A program made the position numbers and the translations under genes. DNA of 64,000 nt from Rarobacter faecitabidus (GTDB lineage: Bacteria; Actinomycetota; Actinomycetes; Actinomycetales; Cellulomonadaceae). The stretch covers positions 496,001 to 560,000 of the forward strand of contig NZ_VFOS01000001.1 of assembly GCF_006716265.1 (NCBI RefSeq), given 5' to 3'. The notes under the pieces are model-generated. The model worked only from the letters and a program-made list of their open reading frames with translations. It did not search any database and was not told the origin of the DNA. Positions 44,682-52,963 of this stretch are shown here, piece by piece; within the stretch, counting starts at the first letter, position 1, and each line of letters begins with the position of its first letter.

Positions 44682-45397
44682 CAGAATCCCTCCGTTAAGC
44701 GGTGCCGGCGCTTGCCCGGACGGTGCCCGCGGGCGTCGCCGCGGAATTCGCCGCGGTCGAATCCGGGACGACCATGGCCGCCTCGTCCGCCGCGGCCGGG
44801 GCGTCCGCCGGGACCGCCGGGACCGCCGAACCAGCGGAAGTCTTCTGGATCCGCCCCATCGCCGAACCACATAGCGCGCATCTTCTGCAGGCGCCGATCG
44901 ACGCCACCGGGGACGGAACCCTCGATATTGCCGATGAGCTTGTCTAGCAGTCCGATGAGGGTATCGAGTTCGGCGGATTCGAGCCCGAACGTTGTGTCTT
45001 CGTCGAAGATTTCGGCCTGATTGCTGACTGCGTCGCGCCCGGAATCGGTGATCTCGACGATCGTGGTGCGCTTGTCCTGCGGGTTGGGGGAGCGCTTGAC
45101 CTGGTCGGCGTCCTCGAGTTTGGTGAGGAGCTCACCGAGCGACTGCGACCGGATGCCGAGTAGGTACCCGAGTTCCTTCTGCGTGATCGGTGAGTGAAGG
45201 TTTAGGAGTCGCAGCACGCGGCCCTGGCCTTCCAGAATGCCCGCGCGCCGGCCGTGGCCGCGGCGTAGCCGGGCGTCGGTCATCCGCATCAGGACGGTGA
45301 GATAGAGCAGGCGTCCCGCGAGGTTGGTGGGACCCGCCTGGCTCTCGGTGTCGTCGAGGTCTGTTGCGGCCTCGTTCGCTGTGGTGTCGTCAGTCAT
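44681..45397 (-). CDS. MarR-family regulator with Gly/Arg-rich tail
   Basis: 238 residues. The winged helix spans about 45-130: ILEGQGRVLRLLNLHSPITQKELGYLLGIRSQSLGELLTKLEDADQV and RSPNPQDKRTTIVEITDSG. The last 55 residues are a Gly/Arg/Phe-rich low-complexity tail unusual for MarR. Its stop shares one base with the ATPase start (TGATG). Three copies of a conserved box lie in its promoter, so it very probably represses its own operon. Confidence 0.88.
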   Translation of the reverse strand: MTDDTTANEAATDLDDTESQAGPTNLAGRLLYLTVLMRMTDARLRRGHGRRAGILEGQGRVLRLLNLHSPITQKELGYLLGIRSQSLGELLTKLEDADQVKRSPNPQDKRTTIVEITDSGRDAVSNQAEIFDEDTTFGLESAELDTLIGLLDKLIGNIEGSVPGGVDRRLQKMRAMWFGDGADPEDFRWFGGPGGPGGRPGRGGRGGHGRPGFDRGEFRGDARGHRPGKRRHRLTEGF

Positions 45398-45417
45398 ACG
45401 ACACTCCTTTCGTGGTC

Positions 45418-45492
45418 GCGAAGGGTCCTTCGCTAGTTGATAACAACCCCAGTATGCGCAGGGTCCTTCGCAATGTCAACAGGGTCCTTCGC
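45418..45492 (-). promoter_or_regulatory. marR-operon promoter with three AGGGTCCTTCGC boxes
   Basis: On the minus strand, -35 TTGACA (45479-45474) and -10 CATACT (45456-45451) are 17 bases apart. The box AGGGTCCTTCGC occurs at 45422-45433, 45460-45471 (inside the spacer) and 45481-45492 (upstream of -35). The first is half of a perfect palindrome GCGAAGG-GT-CCTTCGC (45418-45433) past the start point. A repressor bound here would block RNA polymerase. Confidence 0.8.
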
Positions 45493-45579
45493 TTTTTCTC
45501 GAAGCCGCCTTAGGGCGGACGTCACTGTGCGAGGAAAATCGCTGGTCGGTGGATGGGCCACCGCCATACGATGAGCGCC

Positions 45580-46341
45580 ATGGATTGGTACGGCGTGCGG
45601 AGCATCATCGACTACGGCGGTTTCTACGAAGAGAGAGTGGTCGTGTTCAGGGCAACGGACTTCGAGGACGCCATTGCGCAAGCCGAACGCGAGAGTAACG
45701 AGTACGCCGAGGTCCTCGAGAACACCACCGCCACGGGATTCCTTCAGGCATATCGCATGTTCGACGAACTGCAAGCTGGCGCGGAAGTCTATTCGCTCAT
45801 CCGGGAAAGCGATCTGGAACTGGACGACTACCTCGATCGATTCTTCGACAATGGGCTCGAACGACAGCGAACCTATGAGGACGATGCGCCATTATGCGCG
45901 AAACCCTCCCTTGGACGGGCACCAATCACCGAGCAACAGATCCCTGGGCTTGTGGGTAGCGAGTTGGTCTCGGTGATGTTCGTTTTGAACGATCACCTTG
46001 AAATACGTTTCGAGGATGCACACCTGACCCTCTACGTATGGCCGGTTGTGCGAATTGGTGAGCGCGAATGGCGAGAAACCGACGAGGGCTATGCGGATGC
46101 GCTTCGCAGGCTCTCGTGCGGGCAGATCCAGGTCGCTACCGAGATTCCGGGTCATGGGGTGCGCATTGAACTCGATACGGGTGACCTGGTGATCGATCCG
46201 CGGCAGGAGGAACTCGAGTTCGCAGACGTGGGAATGATCGACGTCTACAAGAATCGATACACGGTTTGGACGGCGCAGGTATTCCCATTCGAGCACCTGC
46301 GATCGCCCAAGGATTCCGGGGAACCCGCTCCACCCGCGTGA
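45580..46341 (+). CDS. DUF4288-like domain fused to a domain shared with the protein at 33140
   Basis: 253 residues; ATG 45571 is an alternative. The N-terminal half (MDWYGVRSIIDYGGFYEERV, then FEDAIAQAERESNEYAEV, then YSLIRESDL) resembles DUF4288. The C-terminal half (LVGSELVSVMFVLNDHLEIRF, LTLYVWPVVR, DEGYADALRRLSCG, GVRIELDTGDLVIDP) is homologous to the protein at 33140. Function unknown; the build suggests a target-binding or immunity role. Transcribed away from the marR operon. Confidence 0.6.
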   Translation: MDWYGVRSIIDYGGFYEERVVVFRATDFEDAIAQAERESNEYAEVLENTTATGFLQAYRMFDELQAGAEVYSLIRESDLELDDYLDRFFDNGLERQRTYEDDAPLCAKPSLGRAPITEQQIPGLVGSELVSVMFVLNDHLEIRFEDAHLTLYVWPVVRIGEREWRETDEGYADALRRLSCGQIQVATEIPGHGVRIELDTGDLVIDPRQEELEFADVGMIDVYKNRYTVWTAQVFPFEHLRSPKDSGEPAPPA

Positions 46342-46489
46342 CAGCCACTTCGCACCCGCCCGAGCGCTCGCAAGCGCATCATTGGCACCGTTGGCCACTA
46401 TGCTGTGAGCATCGGCGATCGGTAAGCGCCACCCGCTGCGCCAACCGGATCGGCGCCTCGTGGCAATGCCCCAGGAGGACCTCGCGCGA

Positions 46490-47458
46490 ATGACGACCTT
46501 CCTCGAGCGCCATCAGATCGCCCTCTACCTTGCCGCCATCGCGGTGGGCGGCCTCGTCGGATTCCTCGTCCCCCGGGCCGCAGACGGGCTCGAACTGGCG
46601 ATCAACCCATCCCTGATCGCGTTGCTCTACGCGACCTTCCTGGGCGTCCCGTTCAACCGGCTGCGTGCGGCCTTCGCCGACCGGCGTTTCCTGCTCACTC
46701 TGCTGGTCCTCAACTTCGCGATTGCGCCAGCGGTGGTGTTCGCCCTGAGCAGGTTCGTCGCCCATGACGAGGCCCTGCTCATCGGCCTATTGCTAGTGCT
46801 GCTCGCGCCATGCGTGGACTACGTGATCGTCTTCACGCGGCTCGCGGGCGGTGACTGGGCGCGATTGCTGGCCGCCGCCCCGTCCCTGATGCTCGTGCAA
46901 CTGCTCCTCTTGCCGGTATACCTTCTCGCGTTTGCGGGCTCGCGCGCCGTGACCGGGATTGACTGGCAGCCGTTCGCCGAGGCGTTCGTCCTGCTGATAG
47001 TCCTTCCGCTCGGCCTCTCGATCGCAACGCAATGGCTCGCCACATCGAAAGCCTGGGCGCGGCGCATCATGGGCGGCATGGAGGCGCTGATGATTCCCCT
47101 CATGGTGGTCACCCTCTTCACCGTAGTCGCGTCCCAGTTCGGCAGCGTCGCAGATCGTATCGGCGACCTCGTCCCGCTCATTCCGATCTATGCGGCGTTC
47201 GCGGCGCTCATGCCGGTTCTCGGATTCGCGGCGGCGCGTGTCGCGCGCCAGGAGAGGGCGCCCGCGATCGCGCTTGCGATGTCGGGTACAACGCGGAATT
47301 CGCTCGTCGTCCTCCCGCTTGCGCTCGCCCTGCCGCCCGCGCTCGGCCTCGCGCCCCTGGCGGTCGTCACCCAGACCCTGGTGGAATTGATTGCGATGGT
47401 CGCCCTCGTGCGCATTTTCACGCGGGGCGGCCGCTCGCTCGCGGCCAAGCCGTCGTAG
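46490..47458 (+). CDS. ACR3/BASS-like transporter
   Basis: 322 residues from ATG 46490 (AGGAGG about 13 bases upstream). About ten hydrophobic segments. The segment LLAPCVDYVIVFTRLAGGD carries the Cys that in ACR3 arsenite pumps is essential, in the same context (APC....GD). Arsenite efflux is possible; no ars regulator or reductase is next to it, so another anion is not excluded. Confidence 0.7.
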   Translation: MTTFLERHQIALYLAAIAVGGLVGFLVPRAADGLELAINPSLIALLYATFLGVPFNRLRAAFADRRFLLTLLVLNFAIAPAVVFALSRFVAHDEALLIGLLLVLLAPCVDYVIVFTRLAGGDWARLLAAAPSLMLVQLLLLPVYLLAFAGSRAVTGIDWQPFAEAFVLLIVLPLGLSIATQWLATSKAWARRIMGGMEALMIPLMVVTLFTVVASQFGSVADRIGDLVPLIPIYAAFAALMPVLGFAAARVARQERAPAIALAMSGTTRNSLVVLPLALALPPALGLAPLAVVTQTLVELIAMVALVRIFTRGGRSLAAKPS

Positions 47459-47500
47459 TCCCGCGATGGACGAGTGCTCCGCCGCTCTCGCCCTGCGGCG

Positions 47501-47869
47501 TCAACACGAAGTGACCCACATCCCGAGCAGCGCAGCCGCCACGCAGGCGATGCACTGACCGAATGCGTTGCCGAAAGCCGCGCCGTGGCGCCCGGCCTCG
47601 GTGAGGCGCACTGTGTCGATCATCGCGGTGCTGAATGTGGTGAAGCCCCCCAGGAAGCCGATCGTGGCTACGTCGTGCCACTGGCCGAGCATCGACTGCG
47701 AACCAAAGAGAACGCCGATCAGGAACGACCCCAGCAGGTTCACGGTGGTGATACCCCATGGGTAGCGCTGTCGTATCCGCGCGGGGAATGCCGAATCGAG
47801 GAGATACCGCGCAACTGCGCCGGTTCCGCCGGCTACGGCGATCGCCACGCACTGGAGCGCGGGATTCAT
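47501..47869 (-). CDS. crcB: Fluoride channel FluC/CrcB, subunit 2
   Basis: 122 residues, four helices. WGITTVNLLGSFLIGVLFG and the FLGGFTTFSTAMIDT motif are FluC signatures. Start overlaps the first crcB stop by four bases. Together they make a paired Fluc exporter that removes cytoplasmic fluoride. Confidence 0.92.
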   Translation of the reverse strand: MNPALQCVAIAVAGGTGAVARYLLDSAFPARIRQRYPWGITTVNLLGSFLIGVLFGSQSMLGQWHDVATIGFLGGFTTFSTAMIDTVRLTEAGRHGAAFGNAFGQCIACVAAALLGMWVTSC

Positions 47870-48321
47870 GAGCCCTGCTCCAGGGTGGAATCGGGCCGAC
47901 GCAGGCGTCCGCCAGCGCGAATCCCGGCCATCCCGGCGATAGCACCCACCACGATGCTGATGAGCGCATAGGCGAAGCCGAGGCGGAGGTTCCCGTCGCG
48001 CAGAAACCGCGCCGTGTCACCCGCGAACGCGCTGTAGGTGGTGAACCCGCCGAGCACCCCCGTGCCCAGTAGCAGGCGCAGGCTCGACCGCGCGCTGACC
48101 GTGCGGACGCGCAGAACGAGGGCCTCCCCGAGCCATCCGAGGGTGAACGCGCCGACCAGGTTGACGGCGAGGATCGCGGCCGGGAAGGTCATGCCGGGCA
48201 CGAGTAGCGTGATTCCGTAGCGGGCGCAGGTGCCCACTGCCCCGCCGGCGAACACGAGCCCGATGGCGCGGAGGTTCACCGCGGGATTCGCCCAGTCGCG
48301 TCCAGGATCGTCCGCGCGCAT
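47866..48321 (-). CDS. crcB: Fluoride channel FluC/CrcB, subunit 1
   Basis: 151 residues, four helices. AAILAVNLVGAFTLGWLGEALV and GVLGGFTTYSAFAGD mark the Fluc family. N-terminal extension of about 20 residues. Two tandem crcB genes are common in Gram-positive bacteria and usually both are needed or form a heterodimer. No fluoride riboswitch was recognised upstream. Confidence 0.92.
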   Translation of the reverse strand: MRADDPGRDWANPAVNLRAIGLVFAGGAVGTCARYGITLLVPGMTFPAAILAVNLVGAFTLGWLGEALVLRVRTVSARSSLRLLLGTGVLGGFTTYSAFAGDTARFLRDGNLRLGFAYALISIVVGAIAGMAGIRAGGRLRRPDSTLEQGS

Positions 48322-48410
48322 CGCCCGCCCTTCCTCATCCGCTGTCGATCGTGCCTGAGTTTACTCCTGGTCCCAATCGCCCGAGTTCGCGCCCCGCTAC
48401 GCTGGGAAGG

Positions 48411-48878
48411 ATGACCGATACGACCGGGGCGAGTCAAGTGCCCGTGTACTTCTACTCGTCCACGTCGGGCATGGTGCGGTCCTTCGCCGAGCGGCTGGGC
48501 CGCCCCGCGTTCGACCTGGCGATCCGGGCGGTGCGCGAGAGCGTCCCCGGCGGACCGTGGGTGCTCATCACGCCCTCGTACAAGACTGGAAACGCGGACA
48601 ACGATACGGTGCCCGCGCCAGTCAAGCGCTTCCTCGCCGACCCGCAGACGCGGCGGTTGCTGGTCGGTGTTATGGGATCGGGAAATCGCAATTTTGGCGG
48701 GCACTATCAAGCCGCCGCGCGGCAGATAGCGAAGGCATCCGGACGCCCCATGCTGCTGGAATTCGAGTTGCAGGGCACGCAGTGGGACGTTGCGGAAGCC
48801 AAGGAATTACTGCGCCAACTCGACCTCACCATCCTCGGTGACGGGCAGCGCCCGGAGGGCGGGGCCGCGGAGCGTTAG
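48411..48878 (+). CDS. nrdI: NrdI-type flavodoxin for class Ib ribonucleotide reductase
   Basis: 155 residues. VPVYFYSSTSGMVRSFAERLG, WVLITPSYKTGN, GVMGSGNRNFGGHYQAAARQIA are NrdI signatures for the FMN loops. NrdI supplies superoxide-type oxidant to assemble the Mn cofactor of NrdF. No nrdE, nrdF or nrdH is nearby, so this gene is separated from its usual operon. It converges on the DUF488 gene with a 4-base overlap. Confidence 0.9.
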   Translation: MTDTTGASQVPVYFYSSTSGMVRSFAERLGRPAFDLAIRAVRESVPGGPWVLITPSYKTGNADNDTVPAPVKRFLADPQTRRLLVGVMGSGNRNFGGHYQAAARQIAKASGRPMLLEFELQGTQWDVAEAKELLRQLDLTILGDGQRPEGGAAER

Positions 48879-49222
48879 GACTGCACCAGGTAGTCGCGCA
48901 GGATCAGGGCATGATTCACGTGCGGATCGTGCGCGGCGTACAGCAGCGTCGCCGTTTCGTGCGACGCGATGGCGTCGCGCAACGCGGACAGATCGCCGTG
49001 GTCCAATTCGGCCCTGTATCGCGCGGCGAATTCTTCCATGCGCGCTGGGTCATGATTCCACCACCTGCGCAGTTGGCTGCTAGGCGCCGCGTCTTTTGCC
49101 CATAGATCGAGGTGCGCGCGTTCCTTTGACAGGCCCCGGGGCCACAGGCGATCGACCAGGACGCGATATCCGTCCGTATCGGTCGGCGCTTCGTAAACGC
49201 GTTTGATCTCAATGGTCGGCAT
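48875..49222 (-). CDS. DUF488-family protein
   Basis: 115 residues. RVLVDRLWPRGLSKERAHLDLWAKDAAPS and LRRWWNHDPARMEEFAARY are the hallmark DUF488 (YeaO) segments. Function unknown. Confidence 0.92.
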   Translation of the reverse strand: MPTIEIKRVYEAPTDTDGYRVLVDRLWPRGLSKERAHLDLWAKDAAPSSQLRRWWNHDPARMEEFAARYRAELDHGDLSALRDAIASHETATLLYAAHDPHVNHALILRDYLVQS

Positions 49223-49301
49223 CGCTGCTCCTCTCGTTGTCCATTATCCTCGCAGTGATTCACGGGTGGGGCAGGCGGGTCATCCGTGGCAGGGTAGGCG
49301 C

Positions 49302-49986
49302 ATGGTTGAAGCGTGGACGTGGCCCGCGTATGTCGGCTTACTGGCCGGGTCGATGACGTTCGCGGCGCTGCTCATCCCGCTGCTGGTGTGGCAGATCCGC
49401 CGGTACGGGAAACTGAGCCTGGCGCGGGTCGTCGGCGCGCCCGCCGTGGCGATCTACGGCACGGCGCTCGTCGCTTACACGCTTCTGCCGCTACCGCGGG
49501 GCGACTGGTGCGCCGTCAACGTCTCGCCTGCCGCTGAACTGGTCCCGCTGCATTCGATCCGCTGGTCCTCTTCTGGATGCCGCGCGCGTCGGTGCTGGCC
49601 GCCGAGCGTGGCAAGGCGCGGCCGATCACCCGCCGTCGGCGCCTCGGGGCGATGGTGGTCGATGTCACGCTCCTGTGGAGGGACGCTACAGCCGGCCGCG
49701 GGCACTGGCCCGCGCTCTGAGCGCGATGGGCGTCTATGCGCTACTCAGCGCGGTCTCGTTGGTTCCGCGCGGGCGCTATGCGGACGAGTTCTCCGCCGCC
49801 GCCGCTATCTGGGCGCTCGTCTGCTTAGCGAGCGCGATGGTCACTACCGATCGTCGCGGGCTGTCGTTCCGGCTGACGGGAGCCACCGTCGTTGACGTGC
49901 GCGAACGACCGGCCAAGCCGCCGTCACAGGCAGTCGGTGCCATCGGCGATGACCGGCAACCCCGATCAGGACATGGTGACGGGTAA
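49302..49986 (+). pseudogene. VanZ-RDD membrane protein, degraded
   Basis: The first frame holds the start of a VanZ-like domain (TWPAYVGLLAGSMTFAALLI to LPLPRGDWCA, PLHSI) and breaks near 49560. A second frame holds part of an RDD domain (RPITRRRRLGAMVVDVTLLW) and ends at a stop near 49720. A third (from about 49675) carries the RDD end (TTDRRGLSFRLTGATVVDV). Compared with full VanZ-RDD proteins most of the VanZ helices are missing, so at least one deletion and two frameshifts have occurred. Confidence 0.6.
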
Positions 49987-50002
49987 CGCAACCGGGGATC
50001 GC

Positions 50003-51208
50003 TCAGGAACGGGCGATGAGGTCGAGCACCACGGCCGCCGAGCGATTCGCCGCATCGTCCACGTGGGTATGGAACTCATCGGGGCCGCACAGGTCGGAGA
50101 TGCCGCGAATGGAGGCGAATGCCAGTCCGTAGTTGTGCGCCACCTGCGCGAGGGCGGACGATTCCATGTCGATGCACAGCGCCTCGGGCCATTCCGTCAG
50201 TAGCGACGCGGCCAATTCGGGCGAGGCGAAACTGTCACCTGCCAGGATGAGCCCGGTTCGCAGCGGCGCGTCGTGCGCGACCTGGCGTGCGGTCGAGACG
50301 AGTCCCGGGTCTCCCTCGTAGGAAGCGGGCATACGCGGCACCTGCCCCAGGGCATAGCCGAAGGCACGAGCATCGACCTGCGAGTGAATGTAGGCGGTGC
50401 CGACGATCACGTCGCCGACGCGCACATCAGCACCGAGGCCGCCGGCGGTTCCCGCGCTGATCACGTAGGGGAGTTTGGCCCCCGCTGCGGTCAGAGCATC
50501 GATCGCAGCGACCAGTCCGGAGGCCGCGTTGACGAAGCTGATGCCGGATCGCACGACGACGACGGACTTGTCTTCGATCGCGAGCCAGGTGAGTGATGCG
50601 TTGCCGACGCGAACCGGTTCGCCGACGATCTCGCCCGCTGCGATGAACGGTGCCTCTTCCTCTTCCATCGCGACGACGACGATGGCATCCGCAGTACGGT
50701 CGCCCCGCAGATCTGCCTTCCGCCTCGCGACGGAGGAATCGTCCTCAATCGCAGGCTCCGTCGTGAAGTCCAGCCATCCCTCGCGGCCGGCGAGGAATTC
50801 GGCCGCGGCGGCCTGCGCGCCGGCCAGCGAATGATTGGCTCCCCATCCGCACTGGATCTCGTTCGCGGCGGGCACCTCAGAGGCGTGCAGGATGTCCTGC
50901 AAGGTTGCGGCCACGAGGTCTGCGGCCGCGGCCGCCTCCCAATGTCCGGAAAGCAGCAGGTAGAAGCCCGTCTGGCAACCCATCGGCGAGAAGTCGACCA
51001 CGCGATCGCTGTGGTTGCGCGAGTGCTCGGCGAACAGGTGCTCAAGTGAGTGCACGGCGGGCATCTCCAGGTGCGCCGAGTTCGGCTGCGTGAAGCGCAC
51101 GTCGAACTTCGTCAGCGCGTCGCCGTGGGGCAGTTCCTTGCGGTCCGCGACCCTGATATAGGGCGGCGTCACGAAACGGTGATCCAGGTTGAACGACTCG
51201 ACGTTCAT
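50003..51208 (-). CDS. luxS: S-ribosylhomocysteine lyase (LuxS) fused to MTA/SAH nucleosidase
   Basis: 401 residues from ATG 51208. Residues 1-155 are LuxS: zinc ligands His53 and His57 (HSLEH) and Cys120 ([15 protein letters not shown]), catalytic Cys78 (GCQTGFYLL). Residues about 172-401 are MTAN (Pfs): [49 protein letters not shown] with the catalytic Glu/Asp. MTAN removes adenine from S-adenosylhomocysteine and LuxS then cleaves S-ribosylhomocysteine to homocysteine and the AI-2 precursor, so one chain does both steps. Normally they are separate genes. Confidence 0.95.
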   Translation of the reverse strand: MNVESFNLDHRFVTPPYIRVADRKELPHGDALTKFDVRFTQPNSAHLEMPAVHSLEHLFAEHSRNHSDRVVDFSPMGCQTGFYLLLSGHWEAAAAADLVAATLQDILHASEVPAANEIQCGWGANHSLAGAQAAAAEFLAGREGWLDFTTEPAIEDDSSVARRKADLRGDRTADAIVVVAMEEEEAPFIAAGEIVGEPVRVGNASLTWLAIEDKSVVVVRSGISFVNAASGLVAAIDALTAAGAKLPYVISAGTAGGLGADVRVGDVIVGTAYIHSQVDARAFGYALGQVPRMPASYEGDPGLVSTARQVAHDAPLRTGLILAGDSFASPELAASLLTEWPEALCIDMESSALAQVAHNYGLAFASIRGISDLCGPDEFHTHVDDAANRSAAVVLDLIARS

Positions 51209-51300
51209 GCGTTTTGTCACCCGGCAATTTTCACACAGATGTAACAACGACGGCCCATTGGTCTTTTCCCAGGACTTGTTCAGGGTGTGATACTGGGGCA

Positions 51301-52818
51301 ATGGCTTCGAAGTCTTCGAGCCCGGCCAAAGCCGGGCCACCCAAGGGAAAACCGTCAAACAAGAGCGCCTCGGCGACATCCAAGAACTTCCTCGACCGCT
51401 TTTTCAAGATCACCGAGCGCGGCTCGACGATCGGCACCGAGATTCGCGGTGGTCTGGTGACCTTCTTCGCGATGAGCTACATCATCGTGCTGAACCCGAT
51501 CATCCTCGGTACCGCCAAGGACGGCACCGGTGCCTTCTTGGGCGGCGGTGCAGAGCCCAACCTTGCGAAGGTCGCAGCTACAACCGCCCTGGTCGCCGGC
51601 GTGCTCTCGATCCTGATGGGTGTTGTGGCGAACTTCCCGCTCGCGCTCGCGGCCGGACTCGGGCTAAACGCGGTCGTTGCGTTTGGCATTGCCAATATCG
51701 ATGGCATGACTTGGGCCGATGCCATGGGCATCGTGGTACTTGAGGGAATCATCATCCTCGCGCTGGTGCTCACTGGGTTCCGGACGGCGGTGTTCCGCGC
51801 GGTTCCCCGGACCATCAAGACGGCCATCAGCGTCGGCATAGGCTTGTTCATCGCGCTGATCGGTCTCTTCGACGCTGGCTTCGTGCGGATTCCCGGCAGC
51901 CTGGCCACGCCGCTCGAACTCGGGATCGGCGGCTCGCTCGGTTCGTGGCCGCTACTCGTATTCGTGATCGGGTTGCTCCTCACGTTCGTTCTCATGATCC
52001 GCAAGGTCAAGGGCGCCATCCTGATCTCGATCGTCGTGTCAACCGTCCTGGCGATCATCGTGCAGGCGATCACCAAGGTCGGTGGAATCACGCCCGACAA
52101 CGCCGCTGGATGGAAGCTGAACGTTCCCGAGGCACCTGACGCTGTCGTCGCGACCCCCGACTTCTCGCTCGTGGGCCAGTTCTCCTTGTTCGGCTCGATC
52201 GGCAAGATCGGAATCGTCGCGGTCATCCTGCTCGTGTTCTCGATCATGCTCGCCGACTTCTTCGACACGATGGGCACAATGGTGGCCGTTGGCGCCGAGG
52301 CCAATCTGCTGGACGAGGAGGGCAACCCGCCCAAGACCAAGCAGATCCTGATCGTCGACTCGATCGCGGCCGCCGCTGGCGGTGCGGCGTCGGTGTCCTC
52401 CAACACGTCGTACATCGAGTCGAGTGCCGGCGTCGGTGACGGGGCGCGCACGGGCCTCGCATCGGTCGTGACCGGAATCGCCTTCCTGCTCGCGACCTTC
52501 CTCGCCCCGCTCGTCAACATCGTGCCGTCCGAGGCCGCCGCCCCCGCGCTGGTGGTTGTCGGCTTCCTGATGATGACCCAGGTGACGGACATCAACTGGA
52601 AGAGCTACGAGGTTGCGGTTCCCGCGTTTCTGACGCTGGTGCTCATGCCGTTCACCTACTCGATCACGGCGGGTATCGGCGCGGGCATCATCTCGTGGGC
52701 GATCATCCAGATCGTCACCGGCAAGATCAGGAAGATCCACCCGCTCATGTGGGTCGCGACGCTCATGTTCGTCGCCTACTTCCTGATCGGCCCCCTCAGG
52801 CACGCCGCGGGAATCTGA
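51301..52818 (+). CDS. AzgA-type purine permease (NCS2)
   Basis: 505 residues. ATG at 51301; N-terminal 40 residues are polar Ser/Pro/Lys-rich. [38 protein letters not shown] and [22 protein letters not shown] are AzgA signatures. About 12-14 helices. It imports adenine, guanine or hypoxanthine. It is divergent from the nucleosidase-LuxS gene, whose product releases adenine. Confidence 0.92.
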   Translation: MASKSSSPAKAGPPKGKPSNKSASATSKNFLDRFFKITERGSTIGTEIRGGLVTFFAMSYIIVLNPIILGTAKDGTGAFLGGGAEPNLAKVAATTALVAGVLSILMGVVANFPLALAAGLGLNAVVAFGIANIDGMTWADAMGIVVLEGIIILALVLTGFRTAVFRAVPRTIKTAISVGIGLFIALIGLFDAGFVRIPGSLATPLELGIGGSLGSWPLLVFVIGLLLTFVLMIRKVKGAILISIVVSTVLAIIVQAITKVGGITPDNAAGWKLNVPEAPDAVVATPDFSLVGQFSLFGSIGKIGIVAVILLVFSIMLADFFDTMGTMVAVGAEANLLDEEGNPPKTKQILIVDSIAAAAGGAASVSSNTSYIESSAGVGDGARTGLASVVTGIAFLLATFLAPLVNIVPSEAAAPALVVVGFLMMTQVTDINWKSYEVAVPAFLTLVLMPFTYSITAGIGAGIISWAIIQIVTGKIRKIHPLMWVATLMFVAYFLIGPLRHAAGI

Positions 52819-52849
52819 TCCAGGAATCCTGCAGCTAGGCCGGGCGACG

Positions 52850-52909
52850 ACACCGGTTGTGGTTGCTCAGCACCCCCTACATCGGGTGCTGGGCAGCCAC
52901 AACCGGTGT
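52850..52909. repeat. Dispersed hairpin repeat, copy B
   Basis: 26-bp arms, ACACCGGTTGTGGTTGCTCA plus CACCC (52850-52875) and the complement (52884-52909), with two T/G wobble positions and an 8-base loop. Same family as 11596-11657. It sits between converging genes and could end transcription from both sides. Confidence 0.8.
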
Positions 52910-52963
52910 TCTACTGCCGAAGGGACGTCATTCTCCCGCCGATGGGACGTCTTGGCGGGGCTG

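Noticed and set aside
47866-48400. Fluoride riboswitch upstream of the crcB pair
   Set aside because: The upstream sequence lacks a recognisable fluoride aptamer pattern.
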